Below, piece by piece: positions 35,741 through 46,978 of a DNA stretch of 64,000 nucleotides. Each line of letters starts with the position of its first letter. Within the stretch, counting starts at the first letter, position 1. The notes beneath the pieces are model-generated. The model did not search any database. It saw nothing but the letters and a program-made list of their open reading frames with translations, and had not been told where the DNA came from. The translations under genes were made by a program, and so were the position numbers. Origin of the DNA: Trachythela sp. YZ-2020 (Eukaryota > Cnidaria > Anthozoa > Malacalcyonacea > Clavulariidae); NCBI GenBank assembly GCA_016169945.1, contig JADLSH010000293.1:1736001-1800000 (forward strand). The letters run 5' to 3'.

Positions 35741-36184
35741 CTTTCCGATAAATTTCATTTTAACAACTATACTGACTATTATGACTATAACCGTGCGTTT
35801 AACTTATAGTGCAAAACAATTTTAATCATTTAGTACTAGTGGAGTTAGGAATATACATGCAGACTATTACAGTAGTTCTAAAAGACGTTTCTTTCCTGAA
35901 GTAAAAAGTGCGTACATACAATATTTCATAACTATTACAAATGATTATGTTGTAAAACACGGAAAAATGAATGTCAATTCAAACCTAAATTGATTAGAAA
36001 TACTTGAGAGAACTTTAACAGAGTGTATAAAACATTTAAAATTGATACAGAGTACAAGTATAAAATTAAGGACCATAACTAAGATTGTGTACAGTACAAT
36101 TGAAAATCAGAGATCCAAAGGCAAAGGATAGAGCAAAATTCATGGGGATAAACTACTGCAGCACTTATTATATAAGCTTACCAG
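35741..36184. other. no gene recognised
   Basis: AT-rich stretch between the LINE tail and the next TIR element. I see no supported frame. Confidence 0.4.
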
Positions 36185-37123
36185 AAATACATGCATGCAG
36201 AACCCCCTCGCCCGTTGAAACCGAACAATTATAGTTTTATAGTTCCCAATCGTCATTGTAACATGACGTATTTGGGCCATAACTGTTACCATAGTAACAC
36301 GCAATGCCGTTATATATTTTTCTTATATATTTTGTACAAAATGGTAAAATAATTAAAAAAAATTAATCCCCGAGCCGGCGCGAAGCGCCGTGCGAGGGTA
36401 CTAATTCCGCTCGGATATTTACACCCGGGTATGTGAAAACATAGCGGAATCCAAAGTCGCCCGCCGCGATGCCATGGACGGTTCAGGGTTATCTACGTTA
36501 TACGCATGCGCGAGTTCAGTTCGAGAGAAACATACGGATAAACATTTTTAAAAAGATTTACGGATAAATATTTTGTAATGCATCAAAAATGATTTTTAAT
36601 ACTCGGGCTATTGGAAAAACATACCGATAAATAGAGTCTTCAAAACAAGATAAACGAGAAGGAGTCGAATGGCTGAAAAAAGGGCACTTTTGAAGTGTTT
36701 TCGGGTAACTGTCTATTTTGCATATTTTAGTTTGCGGATTTGCAAAAGCGTATGTCACTCTGTGAGGTTACTATAATATCGATTAAACCTAAAAGGTATT
36801 TTAGCAAGTTTAAATTTGAATTTTGAAGAAACAACGTAATGTCAAAAACTTCATTTTAAAGATAAATGTAAAAAAATATACTGTCAAAAACAGTTGAAGG
36901 TTAAATTTTACAGCAACCAAAGCTAAAAGAGTACGTAATAACATATCTACAAAGTACAATTATTTATATTACTATTTTATCATTTTGTACGAAAAGTAAA
37001 AAATTGTGTGTTGCTATGGTTACAATGATTGACAGAATACTTCATGTTACAATAAATTTTGGGAAGTATAATTCCTGAGTTCGTATAGGCGAGGGGATTC
37101 TGCATGAGTGTATTTCTAGTTTT
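36185..37123 (+). mobile_element. TIR element, intact reference copy
   Basis: The left end (AGAAATACATGCATGCAGAA, then CCCCCTCGCC) and the right end (GGCGAGGGGATTCTGCATGA, then GTGTATTTCT) are inverted. The similarity continues inward for about 170 bp on each side through CATAGTAACACGCAAT and its counterpart TTGTGTGTTGCTATGG. The interior carries a GC-rich palindrome (CGGCGCGAAGCGCCG) and the site that is occupied by a LINE in the copy at 722-3113. No transposase was recognised; a short frame at 36558-36758 is probably not coding. The precise outer boundary and target duplication are not resolved. Confidence 0.75.
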
Positions 37124-37159
37124 AACAGTAGATTATCAAGAGGGGAGTTCAACACGGCC

Positions 37160-37395
37160 AACGCCATTCCCCATACAAATCCCAACAAGGAGTGAGAAAA
37201 TTACGTTTGCATATTTTGTCAAATTTTTCCCGATGGATTGAAGAATCGTTCAAATTAATAATTTCTGATCGATTACTGGGTTTTTTCTGACATATGGACG
37301 GGATTTCATTTTATTCAAGAAATTTATAGCGAAACACACGATCTGTCATTCACGAAAACAGATGAGGTACAAACATGTAATTTGATATCATGTTC
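37160..37395 (+). repeat. long inverted repeat, left copy
   Basis: From CCATTCCCCATACAAATCCC to GAGGTACAAACATGTAATTT this matches the inverse of 39815-40110. The right copy has extra sequence (about 39890-39985) missing here. The pair may be the arms of a 2.95-kb fold-back or two inverted insertions. Confidence 0.7.
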
Positions 37396-38067
37396 ACTTG
37401 GCCAACGCTATTTTATTGCTCTAAAACTTGGTTTCAGTGGAATAGCAGTGAATGGGTAATAGCGTCTCTTCGCCGAGGCATTCAAAGCTGTATTTCGTCG
37501 CAGAAAGGTTTATTTATATATTTTTGAGAAATATAGTAAATTACGGAGAAGAAACCTAATATAAAGAGCTTCAAACGAGTGTTTCTATGGACGCAAAATA
37601 AGGCAAAACAAAGTCTATGCAAATGCTACCATCAGATGTGAGGAACATCAAATATTGCCACAATCTGGATATATGTGAAGCAGGCAACTTGGTAGGAAGA
37701 AGGTTTTCCACATATTAAAGAAAAAGGTGCCAATCAATTTAGTTCCACTGGCTGTTTGTATTTGCAGTGCTTTAGGCAACCTTCTTGTTCAATTGTTTGT
37801 TTAGTATATATGAACATCATACACTGCAGTGGTCTTTAGTCAGAACTACCTGAAATTTATATTTTACACAACATTCCATAGTGTGATTCAAACAGCTGTG
37901 CTTCTCACGAACCATGCCAAATTTGTGAAAGACTGCTCAATGTCAGGCTAAAAGAATGCGAAATATAGTTATAGTCCCAGGAGATGCATTTGTTGCTGCT
38001 CATGTGAAGCATTGTTGTTTGAACCAACATGGTCTTCAGCACAAAGCACATCTTAATATATAATGTC
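37396..38067. other. no gene recognised
   Basis: Unassigned sequence between the inverted repeat and the LINE fragment. Short frames on the minus strand (37905-38186) overlap the fragment's breakpoint and have no known product. Confidence 0.35.
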
Positions 38068-38674
38068 TGTCCTTTCGATAGACTTTGTAGCCGGGAATGC
38101 TGTAAAATGTTACTGGTATTTTTTCGGTACAGAAGGTCTCCGATAAAATGAGAATGTCCAGACCAAAAAGCTCCTTGCTGGGGCATGTCAATAAGTTGCG
38201 AATCTCTTCAAATTTACTGTCCGTGAGATGTTGTATATTCCAATGGCATAATTTGATTCCTTTTCGATCAACTACAGGGCCAGGCTGGGATTCAACATCG
38301 TTTGACATTTGAATAAGAAGCAACGAGATTGAGGCTTTAGTTAGTAGACGACAGGCAACAATCACACGAGTTGAGTTTGGCGTTAAACTTGCCGAGCCAG
38401 AACAAGATCTAGGTTGCCGTGGTAGACGAACAAAACTTGCAATATTTGGTTTAGCGGCTGTATTTGAAGAGTAGAATACGTTTCCATTATACAAATCGGG
38501 TGAATTGCATTTATTGCATCGTGTAAGGTTTTTAAAACAAAGATATAAATACAGCAACATGCAGATCGAACGCAGAGCTCTCTGAGCGACCGCCATGCCC
38601 AAGAGGTGTTTTCCCAAGCGTCTCATTATTATCAGAACATAAACATTCAGAAAATATTTATTAATATTAAACAT
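38068..38674 (-). mobile_element. LINE 5' fragment: 2A-like motif and start of endonuclease
   Basis: The minus strand encodes a hydrophobic N-terminal region, ISLLLIQMSNDVESQPGP (38276-38299 for the last eight residues), then GIKLCHWNIQHLTDSKFEEI, LDILILSETF and IPGYKVYRKDR. The WNIQ and LSETF motifs are the first motifs of the LINE apurinic endonuclease. The D-V-E-x-x-P-G-P segment matches the 2A-like peptides reported at this place in some non-LTR retrotransposons, except that the Asn before Pro is Gln. The match stops at about 38068, so the rest of the endonuclease and the reverse transcriptase are absent. Retaining a 5' rather than a 3' fragment is unusual for LINE debris. A Met at 38674 opens the frame; it may not be the true start. 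Confidence 0.7.
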
Positions 38675-38884
38675 CAGCTATATTTGAGAGTAATTAGTAA
38701 TTACTGGATAAGTTTGTTCAGACAATGTCATTCTGTATATTATACATAAATATATACTGTTACAAACTATAACTGTTTTATTGCAAATTATAACTGTACA
38801 TTTAACAAGAACATCAATATTGATGGTGACATTATTAATGGCATGTTGCATTTTTAATCCGTACTCCCTGGGTGAGGACATTCA

Positions 38885-39119
38885 CATTTTATACCCCCTC
38901 CCTGGAATTTCCAGAAACAATGTTTTACAATGGTATCTGTGTCCCGTGTAATTTCCAATAAAATTTTGGAGAAATATTCCTTGGAAATGGATTGTTTTTA
39001 CCCCCTCCTTGAAATTTCCAAGCCAAATAGTTTCTGTTACCCTTCCCTTGAAATTGCCAACCCAAAAAAGCTTAATCCCTCCTGGAATTTCCAAGGTCTT
39101 TGTCCCGAAAGTGTATGGA
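38885..39119. repeat. array of CCCCTCCTTGGAATTTCCAA-like units
   Basis: Four to five loosely spaced, diverged units combining CCCCTCC with a GGAATTTCC core occur at about 30-60 bp spacing. The open frames here (38882-39133 minus, 38930-39142 plus) arise from this repetition and are not called as genes. Confidence 0.55.
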
Positions 39120-39120
39120 T

Positions 39121-39452
39121 TGGGCCATTCCATTTAATATAGGCACCTCCACTATTGAAGGTTCCGTTCATAACCCCCGGAGGATAAAAATCATTTAAAA
39201 CCCCCTTCGATGCATTTTTGGAAAGTTTCCCCATACGATATTGAAAGTACCCCCTTACGATATCGTCTTTGCCTATTTGGATATCACTAAGCTGGGAAAA
39301 TCATATAAGCTTCCCCCTAGGAAAACTTAGGATGAAACACCCTTCTTCCCTCATTGGATATCCAGACCCCCAATAGGGGTGGGGCAACCTTGTACCCAGG
39401 GTATTTTAACCCATACTCTTGGGGGGTGTCTATATTAAATGGAATGGCGCAT
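39121..39452. mobile_element. MITE with ATTCCATTTAATATA termini
   Basis: The left end GGGCCATTCCATTTAATATA is inverted at the right end (TATATTAAATGGAATGGCGC, 39431-39450). The roughly 330-bp body is C-rich on the plus strand (CCCCC runs) and non-coding. Target duplication not clear. Confidence 0.65.
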
Positions 39453-39814
39453 TAAAAATATAGTAAGCCAATACTGAATTTGTAATAAATATATATATAT
39501 ATATATTCTTGATGTCAATATTCACCATTTGCCTTTCGCATGGTTCACACGGCATCCGGCATTCCTCTGCAACTTTTATATCTTTAGTTTTATCATAACA
39601 ACCAGTGTAACAGTTGATGATCCATTGATAGTAACTCCATATAGTCAATAATTATTCATGACAAGAATTGACTCTCCATTAGATAAGTCCATCAGTATTT
39701 GTATTTCTTATTTGTACAGTACATAAATCAGGTACAGCAGAACAAACCAGGTATAAATATTCTTGAAAAATTGGAACCTACATTTTTAACCAGGGTAATT
39801 CGTGATATCGAATT
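39453..39814. other. no gene recognised
   Basis: AT-rich sequence including a short TA microsatellite near 39491-39506; no supported gene. Confidence 0.35.
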
Positions 39815-40110
39815 ACATGTTTGTACCTCATCAGTTTTACTGAATGCCAGATCTTGTGTTTCGCTTTAAATATCGTCAATTTTATCGTTTGATCTCGAGA
39901 CAATCGATTTTGTTTCTGTGCGTAAACAGCTCGCAAAACACCACAACAAAATCGCCGTATTTTAACACTTCCCGGCATTTGAATTAAATGAAATCCCGTC
40001 CATTAAATAGAAAGATTCTTTAATCCATCGGGAAAAATTGAACAAAACATGCAAACTAACGTAATGTTCTCACTCCTTGCATGTTGGGATTTGTATGGGG
40101 AATGGCGGTG
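39815..40110 (-). repeat. long inverted repeat, right copy
   Basis: Inverse of 37160-37395, sharing TTGTATGGGGAATGGC, TCCATCGGGAAAAATTGA and AATTACATGTTTGTACCTCA. About 95 bp here have no counterpart in the left copy. Confidence 0.7.
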
Positions 40111-41032
40111 GCCGCGCACTCGCACCAATGGTTTTGCACCCTCCGGCCAAAATCATGTAGTTTTTTATTCTGTAACGTAGCTACTTGAGTAAATATGGTG
40201 TAAAACATCAGATAAATAATAGATATAATATAATAGTAGATATCCACTATCATTATGGCAAAAAAGGGAGAAAAGATATTCCTTGGCGTATGCACTCCAG
40301 TAGCCTGCGTGGCAGCCGTTCTAGTTGTGGGAGAGCGAGTTTTGTTTTATAGGGAGCTACTGTGTGCCACACGTGCTGTACAATAATTTGCCTCGTCATC
40401 ACATGCTATACACATAGTTTACATTAAGTATTTATATACATGAATATAATTTGAACTACACCTTGGAACTACACTACAATAGTCAATAGATCATATTACG
40501 CAGACCACGGTGCCTTACAACTGCGTGGCGCTGCCAAATAGTGAAATAGCCAATTTGATTCAGTCTATATAAATATTTCTTACACCAAGATCTTAAATGA
40601 TGAAAAAAATAAACAAAATGTATTAAACACAGGCAATTAATCTCAGTTTACTAAAGCTTTTGACTGCAGAAATATGCTAGTTTAAAATAATACGCTTAAC
40701 AATATTAAAAAATAATTCGCTAACAGCATGAACCTATACGCGAGACGCACACCTTTTCTGTATGTCTTTTATCAATAAACATGACGCTTTCTTAATTAGT
40801 TAAGAATATCAATCTAACAGTTCCAATAATTATGATTTAATACAACAATTATCTACCTTTTTAGTAGTAGCCTTTGCACAAATAGGCAACCTTTGTAGCA
40901 AACGAAATGAAATACATACAGTTGTCGTCTACTCGTCTTGGCGATCAGTTTATAGCTTGGTTTGTGTGTGCGCGCAAATATTCATATGTTCCATTATACA
41001 GATCATTAGAACAGTTTCTATAAACGTACGCC
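40111..41032. other. no gene recognised
   Basis: No supported coding frame or repeat structure was found in this stretch. Confidence 0.4.
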
Positions 41033-41410
41033 AGGAATTACGCCAGTAATAAATGTTTATAAATTAGAAATTGTAGATAGCTTACATAAGATAGACGGAA
41101 AATCAAAAACAACAATTTGACATTGCGTCATTGAAAGCCTCAGTCTGGTATATTTTGAAATCGTTAATAAACGTGACATGTTCTGTGGCGAAATACACGG
41201 AATATGTCGTTCAAAATGCCAATTCTAAATCTTGTACAAAAATTGTTCTCAATTCTCGATGCGCACTCCTATGGTTATGTTCCCCTATGGCGACTGTAGC
41301 TACAATAATAATCTTTCAATGTTTGAGGAAATAATATTGAGCTTGAATTTTATATAACAACATTAATCGCGAGCAACCCCGGATTGATTACACTACCCAC
41401 TTATCCCTCA

Positions 41411-41444
<34 letters not shown>

Positions 41445-42193
41445 GTATCTATGTATCTATCTACTGTATCTATCTACTGTATCTATCTATCTATCTATCT
41501 ATTGATGAGTCACTCGTGGAATTTTCCCTCGTAACATGTAAATTGTGAAATATCCATACCTTGAATAAAACATGATGAGATACTGAAAACGTGTCACTCA
41601 ACGACTGTAGCATGTTGATACTCAACATGAGTTTGTTTCGCATTACCTTTAATTTAAATTGGAATTACGCCAGTAATAAATGTTTATAAATTATAAATTG
41701 TAGATAACTTATATATGATGGCCGGGAAAATCAAACAAAACATTTCGACATTGATTCATTGATAGCCTCAGTCTGGTGTATTTTGAAATCGTTAATAAAC
41801 GTGACATGTTCTGTGGCGAAATACGCGGAATGTCGTTCAAAATGCCAATTCTAAATCTTGTAAATTAAAAATTGTGCTCAATTCTCGACGCGCACTCCTG
41901 TGGTTATGTCGTCATATTTATTTACGCAAAGTGATTTGCAGTTCTCGCGAAAATTCGTGTGACGGGGGTTGCATCGTCAAAATCCCCATTTGCAAACATA
42001 AAATTATTTACGATAAATACGATAACTCATCAAATTTTCTCCATCTTTTTAAATAAAATGACAGAAAGCATCATAAAACGAGCGAATGTAACTATAATAA
42101 AAATATTTCAATGTTTGAGGAAATGATATTGACCTTGAATTTTATATAACATCATTCGCAAGAACCAAGATCTATCTATCTATCTACTATCCC

Positions 42194-42230
<37 letters not shown>

Positions 42231-42462
42231 GTATCTATCTACTGTATCTATCTATCTATCTATTTATCTATCTATTGATGAGTCACTCGTGTGAATTTTC
42301 TCTCGTAACAAAAGTACATGTACTAAAGAGACTTAGTACATGTAAATTGTGAAATATCCATACCTTGAATAAAACATGATGATATAGCTACTGAAAACGT
42401 GTCACTCAAAGACTGTAGCATGTTGATACTCAAGATGACTTTCTTTGGCATTACCTTTAAAA
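41033..42462 (+). repeat. two-copy tandem duplication carrying ATCT microsatellites
   Basis: Unit 1 (about 41033-41655) and unit 2 (about 41663-42462) share, in order: AATTACGCCAGTAATAAATG, a stretch ending ACGTGACATGTTCTGTGGCG, CAATGTTTGAGGAAAT, an ATCT/TATC microsatellite (41405-41505 and 42167-42272), GATGAGTCACTCGTG and AAACGTGTCACTCAA. Unit 2 has an extra block of about 160 bp at roughly 41897-42060. Short frames inside have no known product. Confidence 0.8.
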
Positions 42463-44036
42463 TAATATAATTATTAACAGAGTTATGTACTTGAGCTATT
42501 TAAAATTATATTAAATATCCTAAATATTCAATATCATTCTAATCATTTTTCCTCATTTCTGAGTAGTTGAGGCAATTAAGGAAACAAAAACATGAAATTG
42601 TGGCATTCTCTTTTTAATAATGCACATCGAAAAAACGCTTTAACTAAAACGTGCAGGAGACATAACATGGCTTTATAAGCAGAAAGTCGTCAAACAAATG
42701 TAGAATAGATCCTACTGTATATTAAATTTTTGGTCCGAAATCCACTGAATGGCCGTACTAAAAATTTCAATTGTTTTGCACGAGCTTGCCGGCCCCATAC
42801 GAAGACAGCGATCATAATAATACATGCCATGTCATTTTATAGCAAGTAAATACTGGTCTTCTGGTCAAATAGGGATAATGCGAAACGCGATTTTATTAAA
42901 CAAATGGCATCGGCCACAATAGCATACTGTAATGCACACTGCTGGTATCTTCAGGGTCATTGACTGAAGATCCCCCTTGGAAAAGATAAATGGTGAATCA
43001 AATGAAATTCACCTGAAGAGTTTTAAGGAATAAGGGGAGAAACTTTAAAAGGTAGACTAATTCCTTGGCTTCCGCCTGACGATTCTAGCGCCGTGGTAGT
43101 TTGCAGGGATTAAAGTACGGATATTTCCCAAAACGGGCAACCTACAAATTCCTGAGAGGCTGTTACTCGCCCGTGCGTGGAAAGCCAAGGAACTACCTAA
43201 AAGGATAAAGTGGAGCCGCGTGAAAGGCCCGCACGGCAATTCTGTAAGCTGCTAATGCTCTATATAGAGAGTTTTTGGTTGCTAAGACAGAAGGCAAATT
43301 TATACTTTCGTACGGATTAATTCAACCATGAAACAGTAAAGAAAAACAAAGAGTGAAACCTGAAACAAGTGTTTTGTTATATTCAGGATTATAGTCTTGT
43401 AAAAATGAACTAAGACGTTTGTTTACATTGGGGTTGGGAACGGCATTCTGCTTGTTATAGCTAGCATTTCAAGGTTGTTCCCTTTTCGGTAAGCCACAAA
43501 AATTATAATTTAGAGTTGGGTGTCGACCACTAACATTTAAATCATGTATTTTTAAACTCACAATCAGATGAAGAGTATTGCGACTGTAGCCACAGTCCCC
43601 AATGCACGCTGGCCCAAGGCAACGCGTTGCACTCTTTTTGTCACAAGAAAAAAATCAAAGTATTTTTGTCAAAGTATTTCGTCTGTGTGTAAAATGGACG
43701 CCATCAGCTAGAAAAGGCGAGAAAGATGGTCAAGTAAAGTCATTGTGGCTCCAACAAAAGAAATTATGCATATCCTCAAACACCATAAAAGGTGATCTTG
43801 ATTCCGAATACTAACTTTCTCATTAAACTGGACAGAAGTGGCCCGACGAGTCTGATGACTTCAACATGCGGGACCCGAGCAGCACGTGTACCAAATAATC
43901 TATTTTGGAACCCACAGTTCCGGGTTTTAATAACGTCAAATTATTGGTCCCAACATCCGATATTACAAAGTTGATGTGAAAATCTTTAACGTGATTGAAA
44001 TCATACATAATGAGTTTGTCTACGGTTCTGAGTCTG
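42463..44036. other. no gene recognised
   Basis: The block at about 43020-43260 is GC-richer and holds a short inverted pair (ATTCCTTGGCTT / AAGCCAAGGAA), possibly a repeat fragment. Otherwise no structure; short frames on both strands lack known domains. Confidence 0.35.
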
Positions 44037-44143
44037 CATTTTACTCACTTCAATTCATAACATCAGGCCAGGGAATTCACTATGTAAACGAAATATTAAA
44101 TGAGTTCTTTGGCCATAGCCTGATGTTATAAGGTGAGTAAAAT
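44037..44143. mobile_element. short hairpin MITE
   Basis: ATTTTACTCACTT..AT.ATAACATCAGGC at 44037-44068 pairs with GCCTGATGTTAT..AGGTGAGTAAAAT at 44118-44143. The loop is about 50 bp. Confidence 0.65.
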
Positions 44144-44865
44144 CCCGAGATTCGCGATCCGTGTATAACCCTGTGTGCTCACTAAGCATCATTATCATGT
44201 AGCAAATGGTAGTCAACCTGCAGTTATCAAAGGGGGAAAATAATTATGCATAGTAGTCTTCATTATACAGAGTAGTCTTGTATTTGACAGCAAATAAATA
44301 GAATAAAGAGATGTAGTTCAATTTCCTTGCTCCTACGAGTGTCAACTTTTCTGAAGTTGACCACAATCTGCTGCCCTGTAAGACATGTTCCAGGGCTTTC
44401 AGGATCATTTTAAGTAAGCGGCTGTGTTGAGAAAGTAGGCGGATGAAGGAATCATTTGACTAAAACATTGAATAAGTTTTGATAACATTACAAGTGTGCT
44501 CATTCCAGCATTTTGCTTCATGTAATCAGCTACGCCTTTTTATACATTAGTGTAAGTCTCAGTAAATGCCAATGTTCTTGTTGAAAAGGAATATGTCATT
44601 AAAGATGCTAAAATGGCAATAAGTGTTGGGAAACAATAAAGAAATTTCTGACAAAAGTTATTCTTTACCAAACACAGTATTTGTAATTGTAGCTCAATTT
44701 GGTTTTTAGATAATAGTTAACCTTACGTCTGTTTTTGTTATTCTCTTCCCAATGATTAAATATTATAAGTGCAATGAAAAATACAGATTGAAAAGTACAT
44801 GAAGAGTACTGTTGTATAGAAAGTAGCCGGCGGTAAACCTCGTAACACCCGCCGGAGCTGGTTTG
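44144..44865. other. no gene recognised
   Basis: No supported feature in this AT-rich stretch. Confidence 0.4.
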
Positions 44866-45765
44866 GAAGCCTCATTTAAGTACAATATAACTTATTATCT
44901 ATGTTACTGTCCACGGGCCGGTTGTACGAAGGCCGTTTAGCTTAAACGGTGGATAAGCCAAAATTATAAAACACTTTCACACATTTTAAGAATGATTGAA
45001 CTTAAATCTTATGCACTTAATATGTAGTTGCAAACATAATTGTTCTATTCAAGTTGAAATATTTTAGCTTGGTTGTTTGATGAATGTACATACACTTTAT
45101 TGATATTTTTTATTTATTGACCGGATAGGTTAAACTGGGTTTGGTACAACCGGCCCCTGGTTTATGCAAAAATGTAGTCCTTCATTATCACGTGTGTATT
45201 GTATTTTCACACAAACAACCAATAGCAATGTTTTGGTTTATTTACCCATCCGTAACTTAAACAATTGCCCAGTTTTGACATGGTTATTGATGGTTTAGGT
45301 GAAAATACAATACACACGTGACGACGAAGGACTACATTTTTGCATAAACCTAAACCAACATAGATAATGAGTTTCATCATAGTTAATAGAGAGGGCTGGT
45401 TTGGAAGCTTCACGAAAGTACAATGAAACTCATTATCTATGTTGGTTTAGGTTTATGCAAAAATGTAGTTCTTCGTCGTCACGTGTGTATTGTATTTTCA
45501 CCTAAACAACCAATAACCATGTCAAAACTGGGCAATTGTTAAGTTACGGATGGGTAAATAAACCAAAACATTGCTATTGGTTGTTTGTGTGAAAATACAA
45601 TACACACGTGATAATGAAGGACTACATTTTTGCATAAACCTGGACAATAACATAGATAATGAGTTATATTGTACTTTAATGAAGCTTCCAAACCAGCCCT
45701 CTCTATTAACTATGGTTTCATTGTACTTTCGTGAAGCTTCCAAACCAGCCCTCTCTATTAACTAT
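44866..45765. mobile_element. large fold-back element
   Basis: The left arm (44866 to about 45365) and right arm (about 45420 to 45702) are inverted copies. They share TTATGCAAAAATGTAGT, CACGTGTGTATTGTATTTTC and a TTACCCATCCGTAACTTA-type block. The end motif TTCCAAACCAGCCCTCTCTA occurs twice on the right and once, inverted, in the centre. A MITE is inserted in the left arm at 44915-45156, and the right arm shows the empty site. Frames in the arms are mirror images and no protein is recognised. Confidence 0.75.
44915..45156. mobile_element. MITE with GGGCCGGTTGTAC termini
   Basis: The 242-bp element starts GGGCCGGTTGTAC and ends GTACAACCGGCCC. Subterminal sequences (TTAGCTTAAACGGTGGATAA against TTGACCGGATAGGTTAAAC) also resemble each other inverted. 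The fold-back's other arm lacks it and reads continuously as the empty site. Confidence 0.8.
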
Positions 45766-45810
45766 GCAACCACCAATATTTGAGCATGCCAGATCATGAA
45801 AAAATGCTTA

Positions 45811-45889
45811 AATAATAATATATTTTTATTTACCACCTTTGGCAGAAGAATTACAGTGGTATTACAATTAAAGTATTTAAAAAATTTTT
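45811..45889 (-). mobile_element. tiny LINE 3'-end copy
   Basis: Seventy-nine bp nearly identical to the 3' end of the LINE at 1135-2680 (shared TTTACCACCTTTGGCAGAAG and TACAGTGGTATTACAATTAA). This is an extreme 5' truncation of the same family. Confidence 0.75.
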
Positions 45890-46482
45890 AAATCTGGATC
45901 TTTTCCTCGCAATGATTTGCTGAGGATTTGAAATCTGGCATTTTTGTGGCAGGATTAACGAAACTTGGGCAGGCGAAGGGAAGCTCGATCTTGCTAGTAC
46001 ATTACATGCCTTGAGCCCTTTACCAAGCCATACCTCGCAAATAATCAGACCGATTTTCATAAGACAAACATTAATTATAAAATAAAGGCAAACAATATCA
46101 GTGGTAGGTGTTAAACATTGTAAAAATGAAAAGTAACCACTTTCCGAACAATATTTGTCGAGAGATGTATTGATTTACCTCTACAAGCCCGATCATACGG
46201 TGGACCAGAAGGGACACCACTATCAACAGAGTGAATATCACAAACAATAGCAATTTGTAACAAACTGAACGAGATTTGCTGCAAACATATAAATAAAGCG
46301 CTGCAAATAAAATATAAAACACACTGCAAACAAAAGCCACAAAATGTAGAACGCGATGCAAACAAAATATAGAACGCGCTGCAAACAAAATAAAGAACGC
46401 GCTGCAAACAAAAGCTTTTAAAACCGTGCGCGCGCATACTAATTATATTCACATAATTTCGCGGGGTTTTCTCAAATCAAAG

Positions 46483-46978
46483 ATGGCGTCTGACCAATAC
46501 GAAATACGAGAGGCCGTTCGCGAAGAGGTTTCGCGTTTGCTTGGCAGTACATCAGCAACGTCTAACTCTACTGCGACTGGTAATGAATGGAGTCGTGAAA
46601 GCAATAATGAAAGGCCTCCAGTAACCCCTCAAGCTCAATCCAGTTCGTTCAGCGACTGCCCGTCGACTATTTCGACTCCAAGAACGCGCACTTTATCATT
46701 CGAAGATTTCTATAAAACGCGGGAAAGTCAACGTCAGTCAGGCTTCAAGGTTTGAAAGAAAAAGAAAAAAGGCATATCGACCACTAGCAGCGCTCCAAAG
46801 AAGTCGACTAATGTCGAAATTAAAGTTGGCATTGCTGCCCAAACAGATGGGGTTGTAAAGGTTCGTCGCGGTAAGACACATGTTATAACAGTAAGTTCAT
46901 CTGCCACAAAACAAGAGATTATCCAGTCAGTCATACATATAGATGATGAAGGTGCTTCAACATCACATGCATTATCAG
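46483..46978 (+). pseudogene. captured exon of a HECT/G2E3-like protein, left-arm copy
   Basis: From the Met at 46483 (MASDQYEIREAVREEVSRLL) the frame continues through a serine/threonine-rich stretch, RTLSFEDFYKTRESQR, a lysine run, VEIKVGIAAQTDGVVKVRRG, KTHVITV and a splice donor (CAG|GTGAGA, exon end 46978). A TGA at 46753-46755 replaces a Ser codon that is TCA in the right-arm copy. About 270 bp between QEIIQ and SVIHIDD are deleted relative to the right arm. The VGIA and RRGKTH motifs match my recollection of N-terminal parts of cnidarian multi-copy proteins that end in a HECT ubiquitin ligase domain; no HECT domain is here. Function in the element is unknown. Confidence 0.5.

Noticed and set aside
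38882..39142. Opposing open frames at the CCCCTCC / GGAATTTCC array
   Set aside because: Both arise from the simple repetition and mirror each other; no splice sites or domains.
41405..42272. CRISPR-like or regularly spaced array
   Set aside because: These are simple ATCT microsatellites within a two-copy tandem duplication, with no spacers.
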